From: Paramarasmius palmivorus
Taxonomy: Eukaryota; Basidiomycota; Agaricomycetes; Agaricales; Marasmiaceae
DNA length: 64,000 bases
NCBI GenBank assembly: GCA_037176845.1
Contig: JAYKXP010000043.1
Coordinates: 248,001-312,000, forward strand
Reading direction: 5' to 3'
In this document: piece by piece, positions 45,749 to 57,787 of the stretch
How positions within the stretch are numbered: the stretch's first letter is position 1
How the letters are laid out: every line of letters starts with the position of its first letter
Translations under genes and position numbers: made by a program
Notes under the pieces: model-generated
What the model was told of the DNA's origin: nothing
The model's database searches: none
The model's input: the letters and a program-made list of their open reading frames with translations, nothing else

Positions 45749-47224
45749 CTACACCCAATCTACGAGCTTTCCGTATTCTATTTGTTCTGCAAGTCTTGCG
45801 ATGACCTGATATTTCTTGAATTCCGAAGGAAGTGAAAGTCGACCAAATGAATGTAGGTCTGTTGTTCTAAGGGTTAACGCTTTCGCGCCCTTTGAGGACA
45901 CATTCAGCACTAGATCCCCCTTCGCCATGAGTTTGAGTTGGCGCACTAATGGTCGTACGTCGACATCACATCTATGAATCTCTAACCGGCGCATTCTCGT
46001 CGATATCTGGCCCCTTGTGTCCCGAACGGTTGAATCTTCACCGAAAATCGACTCGACACAAGCTGCCTTCGGACTCCCTATCCCGCTACCACCGAGGCAT
46101 AGGGTGTCCAACTTGGGGCATCGCGATATCAATTGCACGCAGTCATCGAATGTGATGTGAACCCCATTCAACGTGACATGCGTCAACTGTTCCAAAGGAA
46201 GGAGCTTCAGATCGTTGGGAAGCCCATAAAGCATGGGAGGCTTGCCAGGCTCCGAGTCCTCCATTGCCTCGAAGATAAACCTCCGCACTTCAGGAACAAC
46301 GACATGCTTCCCATCCATCATGGCGATCCATTCATCTTGCGCTCTGTCACCTTCGATCCGCAGAGCATCAACCTCTTTGGGAAGGTGTCCCGCAGGGATC
46401 CCTGCCATCCCTTCCACATTATTCGCAAGGTGCTGAGTCCTTGAACCCTCGCGCGAGAGCACAGCAGACGGTAGCGTGTCGACTCCACCATGAACGGGGT
46501 ATGCTAACTCCGGGGGTGCAACGACGGAGGTGATCACATCCTTGAGTACCTGCTCAGGACGTGGTACACAAATACACCCGCTTTTGAATAGGATAGGTGG
46601 TATGGGCGCAAAGTAGCCTTGAATTGGCTGTTCGACGAACGCATACCCAAGTGTGGCCTTTCCAAGATTATGTCCGAACCGTATCAGGGGACGCGAGAAG
46701 AAGAGCCTGAATTTTGAGGAGTTCGTGGGATCTGATGGATCTCTGAAGATACTGAATGTAGTAGGAAGGGGTTGGAGAGGTGTTGATAGAAAAGAAGGGT
46801 ATTCGAGCCATACGCGGAAGTACACATGGCTGAAGCTTTCCGTCGCACGGTATCGATACTCGACGTCTATCCGGGCCCCCGAAGGCAAGTCTATTGTCTT
46901 TGCATCGACTAATACTCTGGGAATGTGAGGGGGAGGTATGCCGGGTGCTGTTGATAGTGAAGAGTGCAAGCGTGAAAGTCTGGTGTCGTGTGATGATTCG
47001 AGGGTGGAGCTACCGGCAGCAGTTGTAGATGATGTGGAAGGGTGTACATGGTCGAGGGAAGCTTCGGATTCTACGCCCCCATCGTTGGGTAAACAATGTG
47101 ATATGAAATCATATGCCAACTCCTTCACGGCATCGAGAAACAGAGAGGCCAACAACCCAATTGCTTGATCACTTCGAAAAGTACCCGTCCATGCTCCAAG
47201 GACGACCATCAGTAAATAGAACAT
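45749..47224 (-). CDS. Hypothetical LRR-like protein with hydrophobic N-terminus
   Basis: One uninterrupted exon, ATG at 47224, 491 aa. The N-terminal 32 residues are hydrophobic (signal anchor or membrane segment). A Ser/Thr-rich linker follows, then a long region without recognised motif. The last 150 residues contain leucine-rich strands (LEQLTHVTLNGVHITFDDC, CPKLDTLCLGG) like the C-terminal half of agaric F-box/LRR proteins, but no F-box is present. It is convergent with the F-box gene ending at 45660, only 88 nt away. Length, absence of stops and protein-like composition make it a real gene. Function unknown. Confidence 0.7.
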   Translation of the reverse strand: MFYLLMVVLGAWTGTFRSDQAIGLLASLFLDAVKELAYDFISHCLPNDGGVESEASLDHVHPSTSSTTAAGSSTLESSHDTRLSRLHSSLSTAPGIPPPHIPRVLVDAKTIDLPSGARIDVEYRYRATESFSHVYFRVWLEYPSFLSTPLQPLPTTFSIFRDPSDPTNSSKFRLFFSRPLIRFGHNLGKATLGYAFVEQPIQGYFAPIPPILFKSGCICVPRPEQVLKDVITSVVAPPELAYPVHGGVDTLPSAVLSREGSRTQHLANNVEGMAGIPAGHLPKEVDALRIEGDRAQDEWIAMMDGKHVVVPEVRRFIFEAMEDSEPGKPPMLYGLPNDLKLLPLEQLTHVTLNGVHITFDDCVQLISRCPKLDTLCLGGSGIGSPKAACVESIFGEDSTVRDTRGQISTRMRRLEIHRCDVDVRPLVRQLKLMAKGDLVLNVSSKGAKALTLRTTDLHSFGRLSLPSEFKKYQVIARLAEQIEYGKLVDWV

Positions 47225-48002
47225 GGCGATGGTAGCAGTTAAGATCGCTTGAACCTACGGGATCGCTATTCAGTGAGAAAGGACGGCGCAAAACGGTTCA
47301 CCCACGATATGGAAAAGGCTGCGAGAAACGGGAGAAGATTCGATGGGCGGGAGAGTTAAGATGATTCTTGACTTTCCTCAGATAAAAGTATTATCCTCAG
47401 TTTCGCAGCCGTCAGCGGCGCACAAAAGAAATGTCATAGAACAATAACACACCAAGCAAAGTTCAGCGAATCATAGTACTGCCATCCACTTGACAAAAAG
47501 ATTTTCAGTTTCTTGGATCCCGATCAATGTGCGTTGTCATGAGAACGTAAAAACATCCATAGGCCGGCTTTGCAATACAATAGCGAGGAAAATCATGGAC
47601 ATCGGGTGGTGGTCAGAGACAAAAGAGCGATATAGGCGCTCTTCTCCATTGGGTGTTAGCGCCCACAACTAACACCTCACCTATAGTGCCGCAACATTAC
47701 ATCGAAGGCTGTAGAGATGATTCTATCGTCCCTAATCATGGTATAAAACTACACGATACACAGTTTCAGAGTACCTTAAACTACTCGAAACGGCCGAGAG
47801 TCATCTGGAGAGTCACCAATCTTATCGTCGCCCTTATGCGAGGATTGGTAGTCTTCCCCGCCCAAGAAAGCCGAGTCACCGACCTGAGGCGTTTTTAGCG
47901 ATTTTAAGCTAAAAAAAAACGGAGGAACAAGGTACCTGAAGAGTCGATTTATCAATCCTGACGGAGAGCCCACGACTAGTCTGCGATTCCTCGAAAACGT
48001 GC
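47225..48002. other. Intergenic region, nothing recognised
   Basis: About 780 nt upstream of the LRR-like gene and downstream of the DUF6534 gene. I see only short motif-less frames. Confidence 0.45.
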
Positions 48003-49633
48003 TTAATGATATAGCGTCAGAGCGAGGGTAAAAATAAGTATGGGATGTATTCTCACCCTTGAAACATTCCTCGAAGCAGTATGGGCAGTTCCATGGCTAA
48101 ACTTTCCCAAGGAAATGCTCTCCTGGGGTTCCGAGGTATTGGCAGAACGTGAACCAAGAGATCCACGAATATATTCGCGGGAGTTGAGTGTGACGAGGAT
48201 CGAGTTCGTATAAACTGCCATATCGTCAATCAAGTGAGACATTGCCCTCGGCCGTAAACATGCGTAGACGTACACCGGTCTCGAATGAGGAAAAAGCCCA
48301 TGTAAATGAAAGTGTTAGGCATTGTGTTCAACTAAAAAATCGGTCAGAATCCGAGCACGATCCGTCATCATGATGTTCTTACAGCGATCACATCAGCTAC
48401 TGATAGAACGCTAGTCAATATACCCGTATTGAAAGTGAATATGATCTAAAATAATCTAATTAACGACACGGCCAATGAAAAGAGTATTGCCTCAGGCTGC
48501 TCACCAGGCGGTTGATCATATCTGTACTTTTTCTGAAACCCGTCTTTTTACCATGGAGACACCAGATCATGGCAATTGTAATGACAATATCTGTAGCTGC
48601 AGACATGACATTCAAGGCAGTTGCCCATTTCTGCTGCTGGATAAGGTCTCCCAGAGACGAGTAGTCCAACGTCACGATAGTGTACCCTGCACATCTGAAT
48701 CAGTTTCCCGGGTACGGGTCGAATGAATACAAGATGCTAACCATATATCAAAGCTGCCGATTTGACCCAGGGCAGTTTTAGTACCTGGTTCATCTGTCAA
48801 GAAAAGACAGCAACATACCCAGCGAAACCATGGAGAGCAAAGTCTAGAAAACATTTCCGAACAAGGTCAAATTGATTCATGGGTCAATTGGAGAGACAAC
48901 GTACCACGAAACCTGCGAGGAAGATGTTGTTCTCGCTCACTTCAGCCAAATGTCAGCGAATGACAACAATGATAGTCAGATCCTTACAGCGGTAGATGCG
49001 ATAGCAGTAAAACATCTGCACCGAGAACCCGATTGCGCCAGCAAAGAACAACTCGATCAGGATGGTTTTGACCATCCGAGTCATAGCCAGCGGGTCGTCA
49101 TGCACTAAGGGAGAGGTCGGCGAGATACTTTGGCTGCTATAAACTTGAGACTCACTGGTTACCGCGTACTTGTAGACAGCCTCTGAAGTAGTCATCAGTT
49201 TCCGTCAGTCTCCAGGCAAGGGAAACATGTACCGCATATCATGGCCTCTTGGATGGTGTCGCATACGAGTATAAAACCAATCTGAAGGGTGGAATTAGTC
49301 GCCTGTCAGAGAGACGATGTTCTCGACAACTTACGAGTAGACGAACAGACCAGTGATCACTACTGTTATATTTCCGGAAATAAATCCATCCTTGAAGCAT
49401 GCCAGCTGCTTACGACTAAGTTTCAGTATACCAGCGAGAAGATTAGTCGCGTACCCCCGTACAATCTGGTGAGGCCACTCAATTAACACGCTATTGGCGC
49501 CTGGAAAAGCTAGACTTACGCAGCAGTGATGATCGCTACATTGAACAGAAGACCTAGGCTGGGAAAATGTTAGTTGCTACTTAGTTGGGGATTCTCCGAC
49601 TCACGTATTATCGATTGTCGTTGGGACCGCCAT
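48003..49633 (-). CDS. DUF6534-type multi-pass membrane protein
   Basis: Fourteen exons give 323 aa: 49633-49605, 49558-49520, 49465-49455, 49405-49335, 49281-49233, 49182-49156, 49104-48988, 48939-48905, 48843-48819, 48784-48731, 48686-48505, 48445-48383, 48331-48274, 48214-48003. The assembled protein has the usual agaric order: DNTLGLLFNVAIITAALYG, MLQGWIYFRKYNSSD, IQEAMICEAVYKYAVT, LIELFFAGAIGFSVQMFYCY, RLSENNIFLAG, then ALNVMSAATDIVITIAMIWC, GFRKSTDMINRL and a final FYTNSILVTLNSRE. Seven membrane helices are expected. The family is large and uncharacterised in Agaricomycetes; a receptor-like role has only been guessed from topology. Exon 3 is a micro-exon of 11 nt. The last exon end (TGA 48003) is the least certain junction. 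Confidence 0.75.
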
Positions 49634-50810
49634 TCGAAGTGAAGGGGAAAGTCAAAGGAGGGGCGGAATCGGCAAGAAGTGCAGGAATCTTCACCTGGAG
49701 TACCCGCGTATTTGAAAGCTTTAAGATTGCTCTGTGAAAAAGGAAGACAGACACTTCCGTAATCTCCAATTCGTTTGGGCTTTTATTCCGACAGGACATT
49801 AATTGATTCGAATGACATGGTCTCCCGATGGTCATAGGTCGGCCATCAACTAGTGCGTGGTTGCAGATGCGCTACATTGGTAGCTACTCCAACTGATAGC
49901 GGGTTTTGACAATGCCTTCGGAGGCCTTGGATCGAGACGGGAGCATAACACGCTGGTCGTGAGAGGTTCGTCGCAGTTCACCGATAAATCGTCCCGCAGC
50001 TCTGCCATCCGTGGTGGAAAAGCTGTAAGGTAGAATGTATTGTTTGAAATCATTTGAATTCGAGGCAGGGAAATCAAGATCGGCTGTAGTGAGGTTTTTT
50101 CGGACAAAAGGTTAGCTGACGAAAGTAGAAGGAACCACGGAAGTTTTGACACTTACTAAGTCACTTCACAACTGCTGAGATAACCATGTGGTTAACTCAT
50201 AACATCACCAATTGAGAATGGCTTCCAACGACCTTCATGAGTCCAAATTAAGGCAGTTTACGTTTGATGCCATGGGGCCACTAGTTCTCGTTAGGGTGCC
50301 CTGAAAGATCTTGGGCCTGTAGAAAGAAGTCTTCAGGAAGTTTTAGAGCTCTGGCGTAGGGTGCTAGTGGTGGCGACCTCGGCGGAGGTTGTAGTGAGAG
50401 TCGTGACAAAAACCCGCGGAGTTCGAATGCGAATTGCGAGTGTGTCCCACGGTCCACGTGGTGTTGCTCTTCACCTCCACCATACGCAATGGAACCGATT
50501 CCACGAAATGACCGCGATTTGTTCAGATCCCCATTGGAGAGCGGATCTGAAAAAAATCAGGGTAGAGTATTTTATTCAGTGGGTCCTATTTCTATGTACA
50601 GAACGTTTCCGATCATGTATTGAGCAGCTTCTTGTTGCCTTCTTGAAATCAACTTCAAGGCCTCCGGGATGATGGTTTCTCAGCGCTCTTCTAAACATAT
50701 CTCACGACTGCCATTAATGTATTCTTCGATCTAGATTTGGGGAAACATATAGAAAAAGCTACGCTCTCAACGGTTCTTGATTTCCCATTCTCACTCGGAG
50801 CTCTGCTACG
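49634..50810. other. Intergenic region between divergent DUF6534 and P450 genes
   Basis: About 1.2 kb serving both promoters. Frames at 49850-50152 (minus) and 50361-50672 (plus) show no motif and I do not call them genes. Confidence 0.4.
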
Positions 50811-52815
50811 ATGTCCTGGTACATCGAAATCTTCCTCGTCTTGTTTATCTCTGGATACTACATTGCCCGATCATCTAAATCGAAAAAGCTTCCCCCTTTA
50901 CCTCCCGGTCCTCCAGGGCTTCCCATTCTACGCAACCTACTTGACATTCCTACGTCCTTCGAATGGGAGACATACGGCAAATGGGCTGATGAATATGGGC
51001 CAATCGTGTCAGCGTCAGCCTTTGGAGCAACTATAGTGGTTGTCAACCAGTACAAGGCAGCGGTTAAGATGCTGGCAGATTCTCAGAAGGGCGCGATATA
51101 TTCGTCGCGTCCTTTCATACCTATGGCCTTCTTGATGGGTTGGGAAAATGCTATGGCCTTCACGCCCTATGGACCGCGTTTCAGAAAGTATCGACAAGTC
51201 TTTCACGAGGAAATGGGCAATACAAAGTCTATCCAGTCATACTGGCCCCAGGAAGTTGCTCACGCACGGCATTTTGTGAAGCTTTGTACCGAAACCCCAG
51301 AACGTCTGATGGAACACTGCTTCCAGTGAGTTATGCTCAAACTCAATTCTTTCTGACTTCATTACTGACATGCATCTTGCCAGACATGCAGGGGCAATCG
51401 TTTTACGCGTCGCCTACGGTTATGTCGCCAAAGATCATGACGACGAGTTTGTCGAGGCTGGAAACGTTGCTATGAAGTCTTTCAACGAAGGATGTACGCC
51501 AGGCGCGTATATGGTCAACAATCTACCTATATGTGAGTACACCTTCCACGTGAAGGATAACAATCCGACTTACACAACTTGCTAGTGCAACACGTTCCGG
51601 AATGGGTACCAGGGGCGGGTTTCCAGAAAGTAGCGCGGCTGGGTCGTCCCCTCTTTGGTAACATGGTCGACACGCCATTCAACTTCGTGAAACGAGAGCT
51701 AGTTTGTAGTGAACTCTTTCCCGAAACGCAAGTCATTGATCTTCTGACAATAGGCGGCTGGAACCGCAGAAGACTCGTTCACTGCCAAATGGCTGAAAAA
51801 AGGTCTTTCTGAAGAAGATGAAGACATTCTGAGGTATGCTTCAGGGTCTATGTTTGGAGGAGGAGGCGAAACCGTGAGATTACCTTTTTCTCTCAACTCT
51901 TTGAGCATCTGTTTGCTGACCGTATTCCACAGACTGCTATCACTGTGCACACGTTCTTCCTTGCAATGACCCTCTACCCAGACATTCAGCAGAAAGCTCA
52001 AAAGGAAATTGATGCTGTCTTGGGCGGACATCGGTTGCCTACCGTTGAAGACCGAGACAATCTCCCATATCTAGAGGCTCTTACGAAGGTAGGCCTCGTA
52101 GAATTCCTGGATGATAAATGCTTTTTGACACTCTTCTAGGAGGTGCTTAGGGTGAATCCAGCAGTTCCAAATGGTATGCTCTATTTGCCGACCGCATGTC
52201 CTCCCGCAGTCCTTCGGTTTAACTATTGGTTGACAGGACTTCCGCACTGTACCACGGAAGACGATATTCACGAAGGTTACTTCATCCCGAAAGGTAGCAT
52301 CGTCATCACGAACATATGGTGAGAACCACTTCATTCTATTCGGTATTCAACCGACTGATGTTATTGTAGGAAGATGCTTCGTGATCCGCAAGTATATCCT
52401 AACCCGGAAAAGTTCAATCCGGATCGTTTCTTAGGCCCCAACCCCGAGCCTAGCCCACGAGATGCTCTATTTGGATTTGGAAGAAGGTACATTGTCCTAG
52501 TCATTACCTCCAAGCAGTTATCAATGATACTACCCTACAGGGTTTGCCCTGGTCGTCTTCTTGCTGATATTTCTGTGTTCATCACTCTTGCTACATGCTT
52601 AGCTGTATTGAACGTCTCACCAGTCATAGAAGACGGTAAACCTGTCCTGCCAGAAATGAAGAGTGAAGGTGGTGCTGTCAAGTAAGCGCTTAAATGCCTT
52701 TTCAACCCTGTGCTCATCCACTTATCTGCTATTTGCTAGCCGCTTGCTCCCCTTCAAATGCAAGATCACCCCCCGATTTGACCGCAAGACGTTGGAAGCC
52801 ATGACGAAAGAGTGA
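50811..52815 (+). CDS. Cytochrome P450 monooxygenase
   Basis: Ten exons (50811-51325, 51384-51532, 51586-51701, 51754-51873, 51933-52088, 52140-52173, 52237-52318, 52370-52486, 52541-52681, 52740-52815) give 501 aa. ER membrane anchor at residues 1-19 (MSWYIEIFLVLFISGYYIA), then the proline hinge LPPLPPGPPGLP. The I-helix oxygen-binding motif is GGGGETT (about 295-301), the ExxR motif is EVLR (353-356), and the PERF-equivalent is FNPDRF. The heme loop is FGFGRRVCPG with ligand Cys432. It resembles basidiomycete P450s annotated like O-methylsterigmatocystin oxidoreductase; the substrate is unknown. It needs a P450 reductase encoded elsewhere. All splice sites are GT-AG and the frame is intact. 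Confidence 0.92.
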
Positions 52816-52994
52816 AGTGGGCGGTACCGAACTATGAATCTTGACATCCATTCAATGATACCCTTTGATGTAGTATCCTTTTCTATCACACATGTCTGCA
52901 GGATATCCATGTGTATATATACATCGTGAGGAATAAAACTATTAGCAGACCAATAATATAACAACATATCCAATAATCAAGAAGTCAAAGAAAC

Positions 52995-55892
52995 TCAACC
53001 AGGCCCGCTCATCTGTAACAACTGCGGTCTGTGATCTGTCGGTATATGACCGTCCGATGCCATCCTCCTCCGCTTCTCTCCGACTTTCCAGATAACATCC
53101 TTGAGCTCCTGCACAACCTCGCCTCCTGGACCCCACTTTTCCATTCCGAGTGCAGACTCTTCAGGTAATCGTATCCCAAGATGGCTTAGCCGCTTTCCAC
53201 TCTCACGAGCCTTCTTGACCATTTCTATCCGCTCCTCTCTCGAAAGCTTCGAGCGCTCGCGATTGAAGATGCCGACGTTCGCCGAGTCACCTTCATACAC
53301 CTGCTCAATGCCAGGTGGAGGTAGATGTTCGGCGCCGGCTGTTAGAAGGAGATGGGAGGTGGCATCGTCAATGCCTCCACTAGGACCGTCGGAGTTGACG
53401 ACCACAGGTTGAGAGTGTGGATGCGACTGGGAGATAGATTCGTACTCCATCGAATCAGGCTTATCGTCCGATTCCACAGAGCCTTCACGGTCATGTCCGA
53501 GCCCGGGCAAGTCGTCCTCCTCTTCATCGTCCGACTGGCCTGATCTAGACGGCTGGACAACGTCCAGTAACCGTTCTCTACCCCTCTCACACTCGCGCAG
53601 CGCTAGTCCAAGCTCTCGTCTTAGCCGCTCGTAAGCCTGTAGCGCTGGGTGAACACGATCTTGTTCATCACCTCCTTCAAACCCAGGAGACGGTGAAACA
53701 CTCCTCCGACTATCCTCTGGATCCCCTTCCTTCAACTTGGCCACACACTCTTCGAGATGCTCCCTAGCGTCGTTTAACGCAGACGAAATAGCCTCTACAT
53801 GAGTCGCAAACCTCGACAGGTGACTCGGCATGGGTGCAAACGACACCTCACCCAACGAAGACCTCGGCCTGTGTTTCCTCTGTTGTTGCTCAAAAACTCC
53901 CATACCAGGTTCCTCTTCGCCCAGCTTCATCCCAACAGGTGCAGGTGTAGGCTGTTCATCCTCCAATCGCATCCTCTCCACCTCTTCTAGTGCTTCCGTC
54001 AACCTTGCACTAGCATCGACAAATGTCGTAGTCAAAAGCTCCATAACACTACGCACATCTTCCCAATACGTCTCGTCATCTTTCTCCTCTGTGAAACGCA
54101 AAGCCAACAAATGTGAACACGCGTATCTCTTTGATGCCAAGGCACCTTGTAATGCCAAATGCAGTGCAGACAATGATAGGGGATGTCTAGGCGCTTGTAT
54201 ATTCGTGAATCTCGAGGCACTCAACCCAAGAGGCGAAAGCGGGGAACGGGGTGAACGAGGCGAAAGTAGGGGTGATCGAATTGGAGATGGTGTCAAAGGT
54301 AGACCTGGCGTTGCGACGGTGCTGTAATTCGGATTCGGGCTTAAGCTTCGGTGGCGTGATGCAGATGGTGTACGCGGTACACCGAGTGTTTCGAGGCCGC
54401 CTAGTTTGCGTTGCCGTTGCAGTTCGAGAGCCGCGAGACCGAATTGTTCTCGTTGTCTTTCGTGTTCGGCTTCTTGGTCCTCTGCAGTGTTGTCGTCGTC
54501 GTCGTCGTCGTGCGAGTCTTCTTCGGCAACGCCTTCTAGACCCATCCCATCTCCGGATGGTGTGACGGGTGCGCTGGCACTCTTTGGTGATGTGGTGGAT
54601 TGCAACAGTGCCGAGAGATCTGATCTGCGTTTCTCTCGTCGCTTGAGAATCTGCATGGTTGGACTACCTGCATTAGCCAGTGAAGCGTAGGAACCATTCC
54701 AGGTAGCGCGTTTATTGTCAATTGTCGTATGGGATTTCGGTGACGACGATGAACGTTTTCGGATGGGAAGGGAGAAAGGACGAGGGCCCTGGCTCGGGTT
54801 GAAGGTGGATTTGTTGGGGATAGGTGATGGTGGCGCGTACATCTCGGATAGTTGTGCCAGCTCGGTGTGAGATGCGAGGGCAGCGAGGAGTTGGCGAACG
54901 TTGTCGCATTGATTTTGGGTCGTTAATAATGTAGAATGAAGGGCAACGCGGAGAGAGGAGGCAGGGGAAGGTATGCTTGTGCCGTAGATCATTCTAAAAG
55001 TGAAAGGACATTAACGACAAGTTTCCCGAGGATAACAAAGTACATACCGTTTCTCGTCTTTCTCGAGAGTGGTCATCACATCTTGAACGACGGAATCCCA
55101 AACATTTCCTGCTGAGATCAAGTCGTCCAGTGCGTTCAAAGACTAAACAATCGTAATAGTGAGCACCACGATAGACGGGGAAAACTAAGTATGAATGGAT
55201 ACTCACAGGTGTCATAGCATGTTTTGAAGTTGAATCCTGCATGAATATATACAAATAAGAAACGCCAATGAGTGCGCTGAAACCATAATATCCAGCGCTA
55301 AAAACAACGGTAACGAGCGCGAGAGCCAGAGCAGATATAAAATAATGAGGTTCTGAATTGCTAAGGGAGTGTGTGGGTGTGGATTGTTGGGGTTGGTTCG
55401 CCTCTGTACGGTCAATGCTAGACGACCTCGAGTGAATGTCGCCTGGGATATCCGAAGAGTAACGTCGGTGTGTTTGGGTTGTGCTCAAAGAGGTAGATAA
55501 GAGTGAGGATGATATGACGCTATACTTGAAGCGTTCCACGAGCGCAGTACTTGTTTGTGGTGCAAATGCAGAGTTTAATGACTATGAAACAGGAGATTAG
55601 CCTGCGCTCCAAAGCCTCGCGGGTGACAGCAAGCAGCAATGCGACTAGGAGACACACCTCATACAAGTCATTCAGCAAGCCTGGGGTCATCTCCATATTC
55701 TCTCCTTCTCCGTCTATATCCTCGTCCTCAACCACTAACATGAACTCTGACGAGCCTCCGGGCATCATTCCAGATGCTTCTCCAGCTTCTTCTGTAGTAT
55801 CCATAAATAATTTAGCCTTCACAAAAACTCCATTGACGCGTACCTCTGAAGTACTGTTCTAGTGGATGGTCATCGAATACAGCCTGGGCCAT
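52995..55892 (-). CDS. Probable myosin-binding (vezatin/Inp2-like) membrane protein
   Basis: Five exons in gene order: 55892-55844, 55791-55658, 55581-55207, 55142-55048, 54993-52995; 883 aa. A short acidic N-terminus (MAQAVFDDHPLEQYF, then an EDEDIDGEGE stretch) precedes a Ser-rich segment. A double hydrophobic stretch follows at about 141-175 (FISALALALVTVVFSAGYYG...). Next come LDDLISAGNVWDSVVQDVMT and LRVALHSTLLTTQNQCDNVR, which I associate with the fungal myosin-binding domain family related to vezatin and yeast Inp2 (peroxisome inheritance). The long C-terminal exon is Ser/Pro-rich with a DDDDDD run and Glu/Arg-rich helices, likely phosphorylated. The family assignment is from memory of the motif pattern. 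The membrane topology and gene model are better supported than the function. Confidence 0.65.
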
Positions 55893-56764
55893 ATAGTACT
55901 ATCTCTTTGGTGGTGAATGCAGGGGAAAATCAGGCGAATTTGAGGGTCGTGAATATCGTAGCCGTAGCAGAATACTTGAAGCAGTAGAGTACAGAAAACC
56001 AGGAAAGCACAGTCGAACCAGCAGAGTGACAGAGAGCGAGGGAAAGTAAACAGGTCGAGACAGGGTCGCCCGCCTCGGCAATAATCCATTGTTTACGTAA
56101 CAATACCGAGCCTACTACACCCGGCGTCTACTGCGCGCTTGGGCCATTCCCCCCACACGACCAGAGTGTTTCTCTCTTAGGTTTTGTTCTCTGAACCGTC
56201 ACTGGAATACTCTGTGAGCAGCACAAAAAATGGTGGAAGTTCTGCATTTTTTATCTGAATATTCACCCCAATAATTCGCCAGCATGGTTTGCGGCTTGCC
56301 GAACATCAATATATTGATTGTTAACCTGTTGTCAACACACCTCAAGGTCCCAAGGATTCAAAATTCCTATCATTACGAGATTTAGTGTGGGCACTGGAGA
56401 AGTGTAGCAGCGTGGTGTCGCAATCTGGACCTCAAAATAACTCTGTAGTCAAATCTTCTTACAAGCAGAGAGAGCCGGCTCGGGAAAAAACTCCGGGAGG
56501 CTGCACGCGACAGTCGGCGGAATACATTGGGTGGATAGAGTTCGCGGTGACGTGGGAAGCGGGAGCCTGGAAGAGTGAATCTAAAGCAGTATAAACGCTT
56601 CCAGCTCATGAGTACAGGCGTAAAAAGCAGCGTTAAAAACATAGCAACATAAAAATCCGTATATGAGAAATGAGCTATACACAAAGCTATACATACATGT
56701 CCGGCGATATTGTACATCTAGATCGACACCCTGCTAGTTACAACTTCTCTAATAGTATATTGCT
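55893..56764. other. Promoter and intergenic region, no gene
   Basis: About 870 nt between the myosin-binding protein start and the end of the Ser/Arg-rich gene. Frames here overlap on both strands without motifs. Confidence 0.45.
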
Positions 56765-57787
56765 TCAAGAGTCATCCGACTCTTCAGCATACGAATAATT
56801 TCTCCGAACTTCTTCATTGACCTTGGTCGCCTCTTTGGTGATCTCGTCAATATCCGCATCATCCTCCTCGTCAACCTGTATAATGCTACCACGAAAACCA
56901 GCGAACGATCTCGATCGTCGAAGCTGCTGCTTCCTCATCTTTATCTGGTTGGCCGAGGGTGAAAGCGGTGGCACGGAGACGGGGACGTTGGCGATCCCTC
57001 TTGAAGATATGGAGCCTTTCCGTACGAGACTACCACGGCGAGCGAAGAAAGAAGGTGATCTCGGGCTACTAGCAGGAATCTGCGGTGTAATATCGATATC
57101 CCTATCCTTTCTCCTAAACGAAAACGTCTTTTTACGCTTCTCGTCTCGGTCTAGAATTCCTGCATTCTCCTTCCTACCACTAAACAGCATCCCAAACCTC
57201 TCCTTAAGCCTACTAGGACCCTTCCACGTCCTACTCTTCCTCTCTCTATCATCTTCCTCCGGATTCCGGCCCTTTACACCACTATCCGAAACCTTGGAAC
57301 CTCTCTCCCGTTGCCTCAGGACGGGCGGACACACATCCGGGTTCCGCACAGCTCGAATGGTACTAACCGTCGTCCGAGTAGTAACGATAGAGATAGCATC
57401 CGAGTCGTACACCCTGCGTCGGATAGTACTTCGTCGTCTCGTGGTACGACCGTGACCAAAGAACACCTCTCTTTCAATCGCCCTATCGACATTCCCCAGA
57501 TCACCGAGTCCACCGAAATGTACCGGTTGTTCGCTTTCAAAATCCATGAAAGACGTGGGTCTGGATGAACGTGCATACGTTCCTCGGACAGAAGAACTTG
57601 GGGAGCTGTACCGACGAAGGCTGAGGTCATCGCCCCGTGGATTGACTGTGTATGTGTCCGCGAGCGTTTCGATGGAGTCGTTTTCGTGTGAAGAGAGTGT
57701 AGGCGATGGAGGTCCAAATGTCATTCTGATGGGCGACACGAGGTTGTCTGAAGACGCGTTCATTTTTCTGGGAGCGTCAATAGCCAT
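56765..57787 (-). CDS. Ser/Arg-rich hypothetical protein
   Basis: Single exon of 340 aa from ATG 57787 (MAIDAPRKMNASSDN). The frame stays open upstream to 57958, but those 57 residues have a different, Cys/His-containing composition and look like leader. No domain is recognised. The protein is disordered-looking: many SSPS and SPRSPS motifs and basic patches (TTRRRSTIRRR, KRKKTFSFRRKDRD), with an acidic EEDDADIDEITKEATKVNEE helix near the end. This composition fits a phosphoregulated nuclear or cortical protein. Its codon use and length make it a credible gene. Confidence 0.65.
   Translation of the reverse strand: MAIDAPRKMNASSDNLVSPIRMTFGPPSPTLSSHENDSIETLADTYTVNPRGDDLSLRRYSSPSSSVRGTYARSSRPTSFMDFESEQPVHFGGLGDLGNVDRAIEREVFFGHGRTTRRRSTIRRRVYDSDAISIVTTRTTVSTIRAVRNPDVCPPVLRQRERGSKVSDSGVKGRNPEEDDRERKSRTWKGPSRLKERFGMLFSGRKENAGILDRDEKRKKTFSFRRKDRDIDITPQIPASSPRSPSFFARRGSLVRKGSISSRGIANVPVSVPPLSPSANQIKMRKQQLRRSRSFAGFRGSIIQVDEEDDADIDEITKEATKVNEEVRRNYSYAEESDDS

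Noticed and set aside
49850..50152. 100-codon minus-strand frame
   Set aside because: No motif, no splice partner; lies in a divergent promoter region.
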